Of a stretch of DNA of 64,000 bases, positions 54,554-63,090 are shown piece after piece (the stretch's first letter is position 1; each line of letters begins with the position of its first letter). Made by a program: the position numbers and the translations under genes. The stretch comes from Planotetraspora silvatica (lineage in GTDB: Bacteria; Actinomycetota; Actinomycetes; Streptosporangiales; Streptosporangiaceae): the NCBI RefSeq assembly GCF_016863315.1, contig NZ_BOOQ01000009.1, positions 186,001 through 250,000 on the forward strand, in the 5' to 3' direction. The notes beneath the pieces are model-generated. The model ran no database searches, was not told where the DNA came from, and saw only the letters and a list, made by a program, of their open reading frames with translations.

Positions 54554-55633
54554 TTGATCGCCTTGCCGGACTTCCCGTGGGATCGGCTGGCGCCGTACAA
54601 GGAGCTCGCCCAGGCTCACGCGGACGGGATCGCCGACCTGTCGGTCGGCACGCCCGTCGACCCGGTGCCCGCCGTCGCCCGCAAGGCGCTCGCCGCGGCA
54701 GCCGACAGCCCCGGATATCCCCAGACCCACGGCACCGCGCGGCTGCGCGAGGCCGCCGCGGGGTGGCTGCGGCGCAGGCACGGGGTCACGGTAGACCCGG
54801 CCGACGTGCTGCCGACGATCGGCTCCAAGGAACTGGTGGCCTGGCTGCCGACGCTCCTGGGAGCCGGACGCGGGGATCGCGTGGTCATCCCCGAACTGGC
54901 CTATCCCACCTATGACGTCGGCGCCCGCCTGGCGGGCGCCGAGCCGTACGCGGTGGACGGCCTCGTCGCGGTCGGCCCTGAGCGCGTGCCGCTCGTCTGG
55001 GTCAACTCGCCGTCCAACCCGACGGGCAGGGTGCTGCCCGCCGAGCACCTGCGCAAGGTCGTCGCCTGGGCGCGCGAGCGCGGTGCGGTGGTGGCCTCGG
55101 ACGAGTGCTACCTCGAACTCGGCTGGGAGGACCATCCGGTCTCCGTGCTGCACCCCGACGTCTGCGGCGGCTCGCACGAGGGGATCCTCGCGGTCCACTC
55201 GTTGTCCAAGCGGTCCAACCTCGCGGGCTATCGGGCCGGGTTCGTCGCCGGCGACCCCGTCCTGGTGAAGCGGCTCCTGGAGGTGCGCAAGCACGCGGGC
55301 ATGATGGTCTCCGCCCCGGTCCAGGCCGCGATGGCCGCGGTCCTGGACGACGACGAGCACGCCGACGAGCAGCGGGGGCGGTACGCCCGGCGCCGTGAGG
55401 TCCTGCGCCCGGCGCTCGAGCGGGCGGGCTGGCGGATCGACCACTCCACGGCCGGCCTCTATCTGTGGGCCACCGACGGCACCGACTGCTGGGATCAGGT
55501 TCGCGGGCTGGCCGAAAAAGGCATTTTGGTGGCACCGGGTGACTTCTACGGAGCCGCAGGTCGCGCCCACGTACGCGTCGCCCTTACGGCCACCGATGAA
55601 CGGATCGATGCGGTGGTGCGCCGCCTCCAGTAG
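54554..55633 (+). CDS. dapC: Succinyldiaminopimelate transaminase
   Basis: A 359-residue PLP aminotransferase (fold type I) making N-succinyl-diaminopimelate for lysine and peptidoglycan. Segments: FPWDRLAPYKELAQAHADG, DLSVGTPVDPVP, PTIGSKELVAWLPTLLGAG, WVNSPSNPTGRVLP and SDECYLELGW. The Schiff-base Lys is near 218 in VHSLSKRSNLAGYRAGFVAG, and the C-terminal Arg lies in GRAHVRVALTATDERIDA. TTG 54554 is the likely start. The pathway partner dapE lies 1.5 kb downstream. Confidence 0.93.
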   Translation: MIALPDFPWDRLAPYKELAQAHADGIADLSVGTPVDPVPAVARKALAAAADSPGYPQTHGTARLREAAAGWLRRRHGVTVDPADVLPTIGSKELVAWLPTLLGAGRGDRVVIPELAYPTYDVGARLAGAEPYAVDGLVAVGPERVPLVWVNSPSNPTGRVLPAEHLRKVVAWARERGAVVASDECYLELGWEDHPVSVLHPDVCGGSHEGILAVHSLSKRSNLAGYRAGFVAGDPVLVKRLLEVRKHAGMMVSAPVQAAMAAVLDDDEHADEQRGRYARRREVLRPALERAGWRIDHSTAGLYLWATDGTDCWDQVRGLAEKGILVAPGDFYGAAGRAHVRVALTATDERIDAVVRRLQ

Positions 55634-55636
55634 GAT
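55631..55636 (+). promoter_or_regulatory. -10 hexamer TAGGAT for the DUF4178 gene
   Basis: TAGGAT includes the dapC stop and is 8 nt before the ATG at 55645. Confidence 0.45.
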
Positions 55637-55644
55637 CGCGCGGC

Positions 55645-56289
55645 ATGACGGCAGCGGTCGTGCTCGTGTTGGGTGTCGCCACACTGGTCGTCGTCCTGGG
55701 TGCGTTCGTCGTGACGGCCCGGCAGGGCCGGGTTCCCGCTCCGATGCCGCCCCTGCCGCCGGAGCAGCCCGAGGCCGCGCCCGTCCGCGTTCCGGCCGCC
55801 GCGGCCGACTACTTCGACCCCAGGACGATCAAGGTCGGGGACACCGTTCACATCCAGGGCGTGAAGTCCCGGGCCATCGGCGCGCTGCACCTATCGAGGC
55901 AGGGCGACCAGTGGACGGAGTACCTCCTCGACGAGGGCGTCCGGCGCTACCAGTGGCTCTCGGTCGAGGAGCGGCGCGGTCCCGCGGACGGCGAGCCTCT
56001 CCACCTCGAGGTCATGTTGTGGACTCAGGTGCCGACGCAGGGGATGGTCCCGGCCAAGCACATGCTGATCATGGAGGGTGTGGAGTTCTTCCCCATCGAG
56101 CGAGGCACGGTGGCCTTCCGCTCCGAGGGGATGACGGGCCAGCCCGACCGGGGGCTTCTCGACTTCGCCCACTACCGGGCCGCCGACGGCCGGCTGCTGT
56201 CGTTCGAGCGCGTCCAGGGCGGCCAGTGGTCGGCCTTCTACACCCGCCCGCTGACGCCGGGTTCGATCCGCGTGGAGCGGCTCCCCTGA
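55645..56289 (+). CDS. DUF4178 domain-containing membrane protein
   Basis: A 214-residue protein: one N-terminal helix (AAVVLVLGVATLVVVLGAFV), a Pro-rich linker, and a DUF4178 domain starting at about residue 58 with GDTVHIQGVKSRAIGALHLS, WTEYLLDEGVRRYQWLSVEE and RGTVAFRSEGMTGQPDRG. The family occurs in varied settings and its biochemical role is not known. Its own -10 overlaps the dapC stop. Confidence 0.82.
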   Translation: MTAAVVLVLGVATLVVVLGAFVVTARQGRVPAPMPPLPPEQPEAAPVRVPAAAADYFDPRTIKVGDTVHIQGVKSRAIGALHLSRQGDQWTEYLLDEGVRRYQWLSVEERRGPADGEPLHLEVMLWTQVPTQGMVPAKHMLIMEGVEFFPIERGTVAFRSEGMTGQPDRGLLDFAHYRAADGRLLSFERVQGGQWSAFYTRPLTPGSIRVERLP

Positions 56290-56297
56290 TCGCCCGG

Positions 56298-56303
56298 TAG
56301 TTT
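56298..56303 (+). promoter_or_regulatory. -10 hexamer TAGTTT for the lysozyme-like gene
   Basis: TAGTTT is 7 nt before the GTG at 56311. The G-run between could also serve as a weak ribosome site. Confidence 0.4.
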
Positions 56304-56310
56304 CTGGGGG

Positions 56311-57114
56311 GTGACTCGGCGTCGTTCCCGCGTAGGCCTGACCGTTCTGATCATCGTCGTCCTGATCCTGGGGGGCCTCGGGTACGGCGTCTATCACCTG
56401 ATCAAGAAGGCCCAGCCGTTCGCCTTGGGCGAACACTGCCTGGTGACGACATCGGACGGCACGCTGGACCTCGACATCGAGCAGGCGCAGATCGCCGCCA
56501 CGATCGCGGCGGTCGCCGCACGCAGGAAGCTGCCGGACCGCGCCCTGCAGATCGCCTACGTGACCGCCATCCAGGAGTCGAAGCTGGCCAACCTGCCGTT
56601 CGGCGACCTGGACTCGGTGGGGGTCTTCCAGCAGCGGCCCTCCCAGGGATGGGGCACGGTCGAGCAGCTCAACGATCCCGTTTACGCGACCAAGAAGTTC
56701 TTCGCGGCGCTGGAGAAGGTCAAGCACTACAAGACCCTGCCTCTCCACGAGGCGGCGCAGGCCGTCCAGCGTTCGGCCGACGGCTCCGCGTACGCGCAGC
56801 ACGAGCCGTCCGCGAAGATCCTCACCGGCGCCTTCACCGGTCGAGTCCCCAAGGCCGTCCACTGCTGGTACCCCCCGGCGGACAAGCCGGTCACACCGCA
56901 GCCGAAGGAGGCGCGAAAGCAACTCGTCCGCGCCCTCGGCGACGACTCCTCGGCCGACCACGGGTGGCTCATCGCCGAGTGGTACGTCTCCAACGCGCAG
57001 AAGTACGGCCTGCGTGAGGTGCACTACGGCGGAATGACCTGGACCGCGGAGGCGGGGCACGACGGCTGGCTGAAGGACGATGCCAAGGCGTCCGGCGCGG
57101 TGCGCATCGCCTAG
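56311..57114 (+). CDS. Secreted lysozyme-like-fold protein
   Basis: A 267-residue membrane-anchored exterior protein (helix GLTVLIIVVLILGGLGYGVY). The core has a transglycosylase-like pattern: AAVAARRKLPDRALQIAYVT, AIQESKLANLPFGDLDSVGV and FQQRPSQGWGTVEQLNDPVY, where Glu of QESKL is a candidate catalytic acid. Relatives are widely annotated in actinobacteria under misleading transporter names. A cell-wall role is inferred from the fold pattern only. Confidence 0.7.
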   Translation: MTRRRSRVGLTVLIIVVLILGGLGYGVYHLIKKAQPFALGEHCLVTTSDGTLDLDIEQAQIAATIAAVAARRKLPDRALQIAYVTAIQESKLANLPFGDLDSVGVFQQRPSQGWGTVEQLNDPVYATKKFFAALEKVKHYKTLPLHEAAQAVQRSADGSAYAQHEPSAKILTGAFTGRVPKAVHCWYPPADKPVTPQPKEARKQLVRALGDDSSADHGWLIAEWYVSNAQKYGLREVHYGGMTWTAEAGHDGWLKDDAKASGAVRIA

Positions 57115-57117
57115 GCT
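57112..57117 (+). promoter_or_regulatory. -10 hexamer TAGGCT for dapE
   Basis: TAGGCT includes the upstream stop and is 8 nt before the dapE ATG at 57126. Confidence 0.45.
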
Positions 57118-57125
57118 CAGGGGGC

Positions 57126-58187
57126 ATGCGGCTGGACCTTGGACAGGACGTCGGAGCGCTGACGGCGCGCCTTGTGGACATCGAGTCGGTCAGCGGGGGT
57201 GAGAAGGCCCTCGCCGACGCCATCGAGGAGGCACTGTCCCCGCTGGACCACCTCACCGTGGTCCGCGACGGGCAGAACATCGTGGCCCGCACGACGCTCG
57301 GGCGCGCGGAGCGCGTCGTGATCGCCGGGCACATCGACACCGTCCCCGTCGCGGCCAACCTGCCCAGCCGCGTCGACGGCGACCTGCTCTACGGCTGCGG
57401 CACCTCGGACATGAAGAGCGGCCTGGCCGTCCAGCTCAAGCTGGCCCTGCTGGAAGACCCGAACAAGGACCTGACCTTCGTCTTCTACGACTGCGAGGAG
57501 ATCGAGGCGGAGCGCAGCGGCCTGCTGCGCCTCACCCGTGAGCACCCCGAGTGGCTCGCCGGCGACTTCGCCGTCGTCATGGAGCCGACGGACGGGCTGA
57601 TCGAGGGCGGCTGCCAGGGGACGCTGCGGGCCGACGTGGTCGTGCGGGGGGCCAGGGCGCACAGCGCGCGATCCTGGGAGGGCGTCAACGCCATCCACGG
57701 GATCAAGCCGGTCATCGACATCCTCAGCGTCTATGAGACCAGGCGTCCCGTGGTCGACGGCCTGCGCTACCACGAGGGCCTCAACGCCGTGGGCATCCGC
57801 GGCGGGGTGGCGGGGAACGTGATCCCCGACGAGTGCGTCGTGACCGTCAACTACCGCTTCGCCCCCGACCTGACTGTCGAGCAGGCCTTCGACCACGTCA
57901 GGGAGCAGTTCGGCGGCTTCGAGGTGCGGCTCGTGGACGGTGCGCCGGGAGCCAGGCCCGGGCTCACCCATCCGGTGGCCGCGGCGTTCGCCGAGGCCAT
58001 CGGCGGCACGCCGCGGGCCAAGCTCGGCTGGACCGACGTGGCCCGGTTCTCAGCCCTCGGCATGCCCGCCGTCAACTGCGGTCCCGGGAACCCCAACCTC
58101 GCCCACACCAGCGGCGAGCACGTGAGCCTGACGATGATCGCAGAGACCGAGCGACGGATGCTCGACTGGCTGGGCTCACCGCGCTGA
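57126..58187 (+). CDS. dapE: Succinyl-diaminopimelate desuccinylase
   Basis: A 353-residue M20 zinc hydrolase giving LL-diaminopimelate. Metal-site motifs are in order: VVIAGHIDTVPVAANLPSR (His, Asp), YGCGTSDMKSGLAVQLKLAL (bridging Asp), VFYDCEEIEAERSGLLRL (catalytic Glu and ligand) and a C-terminal GPGNPNLAHTSGEHVSL (His). The dimerisation/lid domain includes GARAHSARSWEGVNAIHGIK. It matches the actinobacterial DapE branch and works with the nearby dapC. Confidence 0.95.
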   Translation: MRLDLGQDVGALTARLVDIESVSGGEKALADAIEEALSPLDHLTVVRDGQNIVARTTLGRAERVVIAGHIDTVPVAANLPSRVDGDLLYGCGTSDMKSGLAVQLKLALLEDPNKDLTFVFYDCEEIEAERSGLLRLTREHPEWLAGDFAVVMEPTDGLIEGGCQGTLRADVVVRGARAHSARSWEGVNAIHGIKPVIDILSVYETRRPVVDGLRYHEGLNAVGIRGGVAGNVIPDECVVTVNYRFAPDLTVEQAFDHVREQFGGFEVRLVDGAPGARPGLTHPVAAAFAEAIGGTPRAKLGWTDVARFSALGMPAVNCGPGNPNLAHTSGEHVSLTMIAETERRMLDWLGSPR

Positions 58188-58196
58188 TCGACTCCG

Positions 58197-60359
58197 TCAG
58201 CGGCCGGTCGTGACCTCGGTGAGCATCGATTCCGTGGTGAAGGTGCCCTCCCGGCGGATGGTGTGCCAGCGCAGGCGCACTCCCAGCACGGCCGTCGCCA
58301 CCGACTGGATCACCACCAGGTACATGAGCTGCCGGTAGACGAACTGCTGGAGCGGAAGCACCCACAGAGCGGACGCCGGCTCGTGGTCGAGCCGGAGCGC
58401 ATACCATCCGCTGAGCGCCTGAGCGGTGACGAAGCCGACCCACACGGCCACCACGGGCAGGGGGTCCGCGACGGCCAGGCTGTACACCGCCATGATGTCC
58501 ACGACGGGAGCCAGCAGCGGAAGGATCACCTGGAAGAGCGTGAGATAGCCCAGGCAACGGCGTCCGAAGGAGCCGCGCTCCACGACCGCCCCGCGATGCT
58601 TCCACATCGCCTGCAGCGTGCCGTAGCACCACCGGTAACGCTGGCGCCAGAGTTGACCGAGGGATGTGGGCGCCTCGGTCCACGCCCGGGCGGTCTCCTC
58701 GTAGACCACCCGCCAGCCCGTGCGGCAGATCGCCATGGTGAGATCGGTGTCCTCGGCGAGAGTGTCCAGGCTGACGCCGCCGACCGACCTCAGTGCCGAC
58801 CTGCGGAAGGCGCCGATGGCGCCGGGGACCGTGGCCATGCAGCCGAGCAGGTCGAACGCTCTCCGGTCGAGGTTGAACCCGATGACGTACTCGATGTGCT
58901 GCCAACGGCCGATCATGCCCCGCCGGTTGCCGACCTTCGTGTTGCCACTGACCGCGCCCACGGACGGATCGGCCAGCGGCTGGATCAGATTGCCGATGGT
59001 CGACGGTTCGAAGACCGTGTCCCCGTCGACCATGATCAGGATGTCGTGTGCCGCCTGCGTGATTCCGGTGTTCAAGGCGGACGGCTTGCCGCCGTTCGGC
59101 TGACGGATCACACGCACGCCGGGGAGGCCCAGCGATGCTGCGATCTCCGCCGTGCGGTCCGTGGAGCCGTCGTCGACGACGATGACCTCCACACGCCCCT
59201 GGTAGTCGGTCGCGACGAGGGAGCGGACGGTGGCCTCGATGCCCGCCTCTTCGTTGTAGGCGGGGACGACCACCGTGACGGGAGGCGGAGAGGGCCACCG
59301 TGCGATCCCATGGCGGCGGCGTCCGGCGTCCCTGTCCCCTCGATGCCGCCTCGCCCTGTGCGCGTGGATCCAGGCGAAGACGACGAACAGCGCCAGCCTG
59401 AGCAGGGTCAGCAACCCGGCCGCGGCGAGGATCCAGCTGAGTGATCCGGTGAATGCGGAGGAGGCCCGCTGGATGAGGATCAGGGCCTCGCCGAGCCGCC
59501 GGTCGCCCGTTGAGGCGGGCGCATGCGCCGAGGGAAGCCCGATCGCCCGAGTCAGGGTGGTGGCCGTGTAGCCCCGCTTGTCCAGGACCGACAGCAACCG
59601 GTCGACCGCCGCCACGGTCTGTGAACGGTCTCCTCCCGCGTCGTGGAACATGATTACGGCCCCAGCGTCGCGCGGGGGCAGGGATGCCCTGACGATCTGG
59701 TCCACCCCCGGACGGCTCCAGTCCTTGGAGTCGAGATCGGTCAGAGCCACCAGATAGCCCTCTGCCCCGAGCAGTCGCATCGCCGCGAACTGCTTGTCCC
59801 CCACGGCGTCCGGCGACGCGGAATACGGCATGCGGATCAGGCGGGTGTTGATGCCGGCGGTCCCCGCCAACGCCTTCTGCGTGAGCGACAACTCCAGCCG
59901 GGTTCGCCAGTCCGGTGTCGTCGTCACGTCGGCGTGCGTATACGTGTGGTTGCCGATCTCATTGCCCTGGGCGACCATGCGGCGGACGAGGTCCGGATTC
60001 TCGGCGACGTGCGCCCCGACCACGAAGAAGGTCGCGGTGGCGCCGTGCTTGCGGAGTACGTCGAGCACCTGGGGCGTCCAGCGCGGGTCGGGCCCGTCGT
60101 CGAAGGTGAGCGCCACGGTGCGCCGTGCGACGTGTACGGTCTGCGGCCGTGTTTCCGACATGTTCACCACGGGGCCGCCCGCGTGCAGCCGGTCGAGCAC
60201 CGCCGAATCGCCGGTGTCGGCCGCGGGAGTGTGAGTTTCGCCGACGACGTTGTGGACGTAGCCGTTCAGAAAGAGCGCCCCGCCGGTCAGGACGGCCGCC
60301 AGGGCGACCAGGAACCAGTGGCCGCGCGGGTCGCTTCGCTTGGTCCGCCGCCCGCTCAT
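58197..60359 (-). CDS. Polysaccharide deacetylase-glycosyltransferase 2 fusion (MatB-like)
   Basis: A 720-residue membrane protein joining two exopolysaccharide activities. After a signal/anchor helix comes a NodB deacetylase domain with RRTVALTFDDGPDPRWTPQV (metal Asp) and NHTYTHADVT (His ligands). Two helices precede a GT2 processive synthase: TVVVPAYNEEAGIEATVRSL, VIVVDDGSTDRTAE, MVDGDTVFEP, LAEDTDLTMAI and WRQRYRWCYG, then further membrane helices. The arrangement resembles MatB of Streptomyces, involved in poly-beta-1,6-GlcNAc matrix. It starts with a 4-nt overlap after the upstream small gene. Confidence 0.88.
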   Translation of the reverse strand: MSGRRTKRSDPRGHWFLVALAAVLTGGALFLNGYVHNVVGETHTPAADTGDSAVLDRLHAGGPVVNMSETRPQTVHVARRTVALTFDDGPDPRWTPQVLDVLRKHGATATFFVVGAHVAENPDLVRRMVAQGNEIGNHTYTHADVTTTPDWRTRLELSLTQKALAGTAGINTRLIRMPYSASPDAVGDKQFAAMRLLGAEGYLVALTDLDSKDWSRPGVDQIVRASLPPRDAGAVIMFHDAGGDRSQTVAAVDRLLSVLDKRGYTATTLTRAIGLPSAHAPASTGDRRLGEALILIQRASSAFTGSLSWILAAAGLLTLLRLALFVVFAWIHAHRARRHRGDRDAGRRRHGIARWPSPPPVTVVVPAYNEEAGIEATVRSLVATDYQGRVEVIVVDDGSTDRTAEIAASLGLPGVRVIRQPNGGKPSALNTGITQAAHDILIMVDGDTVFEPSTIGNLIQPLADPSVGAVSGNTKVGNRRGMIGRWQHIEYVIGFNLDRRAFDLLGCMATVPGAIGAFRRSALRSVGGVSLDTLAEDTDLTMAICRTGWRVVYEETARAWTEAPTSLGQLWRQRYRWCYGTLQAMWKHRGAVVERGSFGRRCLGYLTLFQVILPLLAPVVDIMAVYSLAVADPLPVVAVWVGFVTAQALSGWYALRLDHEPASALWVLPLQQFVYRQLMYLVVIQSVATAVLGVRLRWHTIRREGTFTTESMLTEVTTGR

Positions 60360-60820
60360 TTCGGCCCGTGCGTCTTGTCGACCTGCCCTGGTGGGATGCC
60401 GCCGTGGCCTGGATTGCCCGCCACGGCATCGTCGGCATTGGCCGGAGGCGTCTTGCCGGGGCCGCCGGTCGCAGGCGCGGTGGCAGGGGGCCGTCGCGGC
60501 GATGAGGTCGGGGTGGCGGGCACCGGCGCCTGCGGGACCGCCGTGGGCCCGGGCGACGCAGACGGGCCGACACCGGGTGCTCGCGTGGCCGAGCCGGCAG
60601 GCGGCCGAGAGGCGGTTCCCCCGACGGCCGGTCGGTCCGGAGCCTTGCCGGGCCAGCCCAGCCCGGGCAGCTCGGTGCCACCCAGCATTCCGGTGACCAC
60701 GAAGGCCAGGAGGGCCACGACGACGGCTCCGGAAGCGATCGCCGTCGCCGTGAGAATCCGGCCGCGTCGACCGCTCTGGTCCACGAACACGGCGGTGTCT
60801 TGACTGACTGGCTCATCCAC
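60356..60820 (-). CDS. Small membrane-anchored Pro/Ala/Thr-rich protein
   Basis: A 154-residue protein with no recognised domain. A short cytosolic N terminus precedes one helix (ILTATAIASGAVVVALLAFV) and an exterior part almost wholly Pro/Ala/Gly/Ser/Thr (GSATRAPGVGPSASPGPTAV). The stop overlaps the deacetylase-glycosyltransferase start, so they are coupled and the protein may be a matrix-synthesis accessory (inference). GTG 60820 has TAGTAT 8 nt upstream. Confidence 0.65.
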   Translation of the reverse strand: MDEPVSQDTAVFVDQSGRRGRILTATAIASGAVVVALLAFVVTGMLGGTELPGLGWPGKAPDRPAVGGTASRPPAGSATRAPGVGPSASPGPTAVPQAPVPATPTSSPRRPPATAPATGGPGKTPPANADDAVAGNPGHGGIPPGQVDKTHGPK

Positions 60821-60828
60821 GAGCCGTG

Positions 60829-60834
60829 ATACTA
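60829..60834 (-). promoter_or_regulatory. -10 hexamer TAGTAT for the matrix gene pair
   Basis: Minus-strand TAGTAT lies 8 nt before the GTG at 60820, at the divergent side facing the LOG gene. Confidence 0.5.
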
Positions 60835-60914
60835 GTGAGCAGACGTAAACAGTCGGGAATAGAGCGACGTTTGTGACCATCCTGTGTGAAACGCCCGCAC
60901 CGACCATGGCCCGC

Positions 60915-60920
60915 TAGCGT
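60915..60920 (+). promoter_or_regulatory. -10 hexamer TAGCGT for the first LOG gene
   Basis: TAGCGT is 6 nt before the ATG at 60927. Confidence 0.45.
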
Positions 60921-60926
60921 GAGCAC

Positions 60927-61673
60927 ATGAACCACGACCGGCCTGAACGCCGCCAGGGATCCTCGGTGCTCCGCGGCGATCTCGTTCCCGACTCGACATA
61001 TGACCAGCGCCTGCTCGACCGCAAGGGCCCGACCGACTGGCTCCACATGGACCCGTGGCGGGTCCTGCGCATCCAGTCGGAGTTCGTCGAGGGCTTCGGC
61101 TCCCTGGCCAACCTTCCCGCGGCGGTGACCGTATTCGGATCCGCACGCACCCCCCGCGACAGCCCCGACTACGAGATGGGCGTCCGCGTGGGTCACGCAC
61201 TGGCCAAGGTGGGGTACGCCGTCATCACCGGCGGCGGCCCCGGCGTCATGGAGGCGGCCAACAAGGGGGCGTTAGAGGCCGACGGCGTCTCCGTCGGGCT
61301 CGGCATCGAACTCCCCCACGAACAGCGTTTGAACGAGTACGTCGACCTGGGCGTCGAGTTCCGCTACTTCTTCGTCCGCAAGACGATGTTCGTCAAGTAC
61401 TCCTCCGGCTTCATCGCCCTGCCGGGCGGGTTCGGCACGCTCGACGAGCTGTTCGAGGCGCTCACCCTGGTCCAGACCCAGAAGGTCACCTCGTTCCCGG
61501 TGATCCTCATGGGGTCGGAGTTCTGGACGCCGCTGGTCGACTGGGTCCGTACGACACTGGCGAAGACCGGCAAGATCTCGGCGTCGGATGTGGACCTCAT
61601 GCGGGTCACCGACGACCCCGACGAGGCCGTCCGGATCATCCTCGAGGCCGACCGGCACCGCGCGGGAGCGTGA
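60927..61673 (+). CDS. LOG family (TIGR00730) protein 1
   Basis: A 248-residue Rossmann-fold protein of the cytokinin-riboside-monophosphate phosphoribohydrolase (LOG) superfamily. An N-terminal extension of about 60 residues precedes VTVFGSARTPRDSPDYEMG, VITGGGPGVMEAANKGALEA, the Arg/Glu region YFFVRKTMFVKYSSGF and the hallmark PGGFGTLDELFEALT. Bacterial members split nucleoside monophosphates at the glycosidic bond. A second member follows 4 bp downstream. Confidence 0.9.
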   Translation: MNHDRPERRQGSSVLRGDLVPDSTYDQRLLDRKGPTDWLHMDPWRVLRIQSEFVEGFGSLANLPAAVTVFGSARTPRDSPDYEMGVRVGHALAKVGYAVITGGGPGVMEAANKGALEADGVSVGLGIELPHEQRLNEYVDLGVEFRYFFVRKTMFVKYSSGFIALPGGFGTLDELFEALTLVQTQKVTSFPVILMGSEFWTPLVDWVRTTLAKTGKISASDVDLMRVTDDPDEAVRIILEADRHRAGA

Positions 61674-61677
61674 CGAC

Positions 61678-62256
61678 ATGTTCATCTGCGTGTTCTGCGC
61701 GTCGAGCCAGAAGATCGATCGCAAGTACCTCGACCTCGCCCGCGACGTCGGCACGGAGCTCGCCCGGCGCGGGCACGGCCTCGTCAGCGGCGGCGCCATC
61801 GTCTCCTGCATGGGCGAGGTCGCCCGGGCCGTCCGGGAGGGCGGCGGCCACACCGTGGGGGTGATCCCGCAGGTGCTCGTGGACATCGAGGTCGCGGACA
61901 CCGACTCCACCGAGCTGATCGTCACCGGCGACATGCGCGAGCGCAAGGGCCTGATGGACGCCCGGTCGGACGCCTTCCTCGTGCTGCCCGGCGGGATCGG
62001 CACGCTGGAGGAGCTCTTCGAGATCTGGACCTCACGGGTGCTCGGCATCCATGAGAGGCCGCTGGTGGTGCTGGACCCGTGGGGCCTGTACGCGCCGCTG
62101 CGCCGACTCGTCGACGGCATGTACGAGCAGGGGTTCACCCGTCCGAACGTCTTCGACGCGATCTCCTGGACGACCACCGTCGAGGAGGCCTTCGACCAGC
62201 TGGAACGGACCGTCCCGCACCTCCTGCCGACGGCCGAGGAGATCGGGGAGCCCTAG
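61678..62256 (+). CDS. LOG family (TIGR00730) protein 2
   Basis: A 192-residue LOG protein of the short type. MFICVFCASSQKIDRKYLDL, GLVSGGAIVSCMGEVARAVR, GDMRERKGLMDARSDAFLVL and PGGIGTLEELFEIWT give the complete nucleotide-binding and catalytic set (Arg-x5-Arg region and PGGxGTxxE). It is closer to plant LOG/Rv1205-like proteins than the preceding longer paralogue. The pair is in one operon and is not a recent duplication. Confidence 0.92.
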   Translation: MFICVFCASSQKIDRKYLDLARDVGTELARRGHGLVSGGAIVSCMGEVARAVREGGGHTVGVIPQVLVDIEVADTDSTELIVTGDMRERKGLMDARSDAFLVLPGGIGTLEELFEIWTSRVLGIHERPLVVLDPWGLYAPLRRLVDGMYEQGFTRPNVFDAISWTTTVEEAFDQLERTVPHLLPTAEEIGEP

Positions 62257-62272
62257 GGAGACACGACCTGGG

Positions 62273-62545
62273 TCACGCGAGGCCGCGACGGGTGAGCGCG
62301 GGGGAGCGCCGGCCCAGCAGGACCTCGGTCATGTCGAGCGCCTGCCGTACCTGGTGGGTGGTGCGGAACACCGTCGCCCCCGCCCACGCGAACGCGGCGG
62401 CCGCCGCGACCGCCTCGGTCTCGTCCTCCGGCAACGTCACCATGACCGTACGGCCGGCCTGGGCCAGCGCGGAGACCTCGGACAGCGAGGAGGCCGCCGC
62501 CCAGGCCGGATCGATTTCGTCATCCGGGTGGATCACAATGGTCAT
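62273..62545 (-). CDS. Small conserved hypothetical protein
   Basis: A 90-residue acidic protein: TIVIHPDDEIDPAWAAASSL, VMVTLPEDETEAVAAAAAFA, WAGATVFRTTHQVRQALDMT. The last part (VFRTTHQVRQALDM) resembles the C-terminal signature of dihydropteroate synthase-linked and other small actinobacterial proteins in this folP/DivIVA neighbourhood. Function unknown. It is divergent from the DivIVA-domain gene across about 45 bp. Confidence 0.65.
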   Translation of the reverse strand: MTIVIHPDDEIDPAWAAASSLSEVSALAQAGRTVMVTLPEDETEAVAAAAAFAWAGATVFRTTHQVRQALDMTEVLLGRRSPALTRRGLA

Positions 62546-62589
62546 GCCTTCAATGCTCGCACGCGTGCGACTTGTGGCACGATTCGTAT

Positions 62590-63090
62590 GTGCTGGTCGT
62601 CCTCGTCATAGCCGGTCTCGCCGTCCTCGTCTGCGTGTGGATGGTGTCGCTCGGCCGTGGCGGTGAGCTCGCGGTCTTCCCGCCCGACATGCCTCCGACG
62701 GAGCTGCCCGACGCCGGTCACCTGACCGCCGCCGACCTCATGGGCCTGCAGCTTCCCCTGAGCCTGGTCGGGTACCACACCCAGGTCGTGGACGAGGCGC
62801 TCTATCGGTTGTCGACCGCGCTCGGCGAGCGGGACACGCGGATCGCGGTGCTGGAGCAGCGTGTCGCGGACCTGCTGGCGGGTCGCCTCCATGCGCGGCA
62901 GGAGGTCTTCGCGCGACCGGCCGAGCCGGTCCGCACCGAGCACCAGCCCGAGATCATCGCCAGGCCCGAAGTCATCGCCAAGCCCGAGGTCTCCACCAGG
63001 CCCGAGGTCCCCGCCAAGCCCGAGATCCCCTCCAAGACCGCTGCGGGCGGCTGGGAGGACGACCGCTCGGACGCGGAGGAGTCATGGTGA
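62590..63090 (+). CDS. DivIVA-domain membrane protein
   Basis: A 166-residue protein with one N-terminal helix (LVVLVIAGLAVLVCVWMVSL) and a short DivIVA-like segment: LPLSLVGYHTQVVDEALYRL followed by a coiled coil (TRIAVLEQRVADLLAGR). The tail is a RPEVIAKPEV/STRPEVPAKPE repeat. It may act at curved membranes or the septum, but its size suggests an accessory role. GTG 62590 is assigned; TTG 62572 would add six residues. The end overlaps tag by 7 nt. Confidence 0.75.
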   Translation: MLVVLVIAGLAVLVCVWMVSLGRGGELAVFPPDMPPTELPDAGHLTAADLMGLQLPLSLVGYHTQVVDEALYRLSTALGERDTRIAVLEQRVADLLAGRLHARQEVFARPAEPVRTEHQPEIIARPEVIAKPEVSTRPEVPAKPEIPSKTAAGGWEDDRSDAEESW

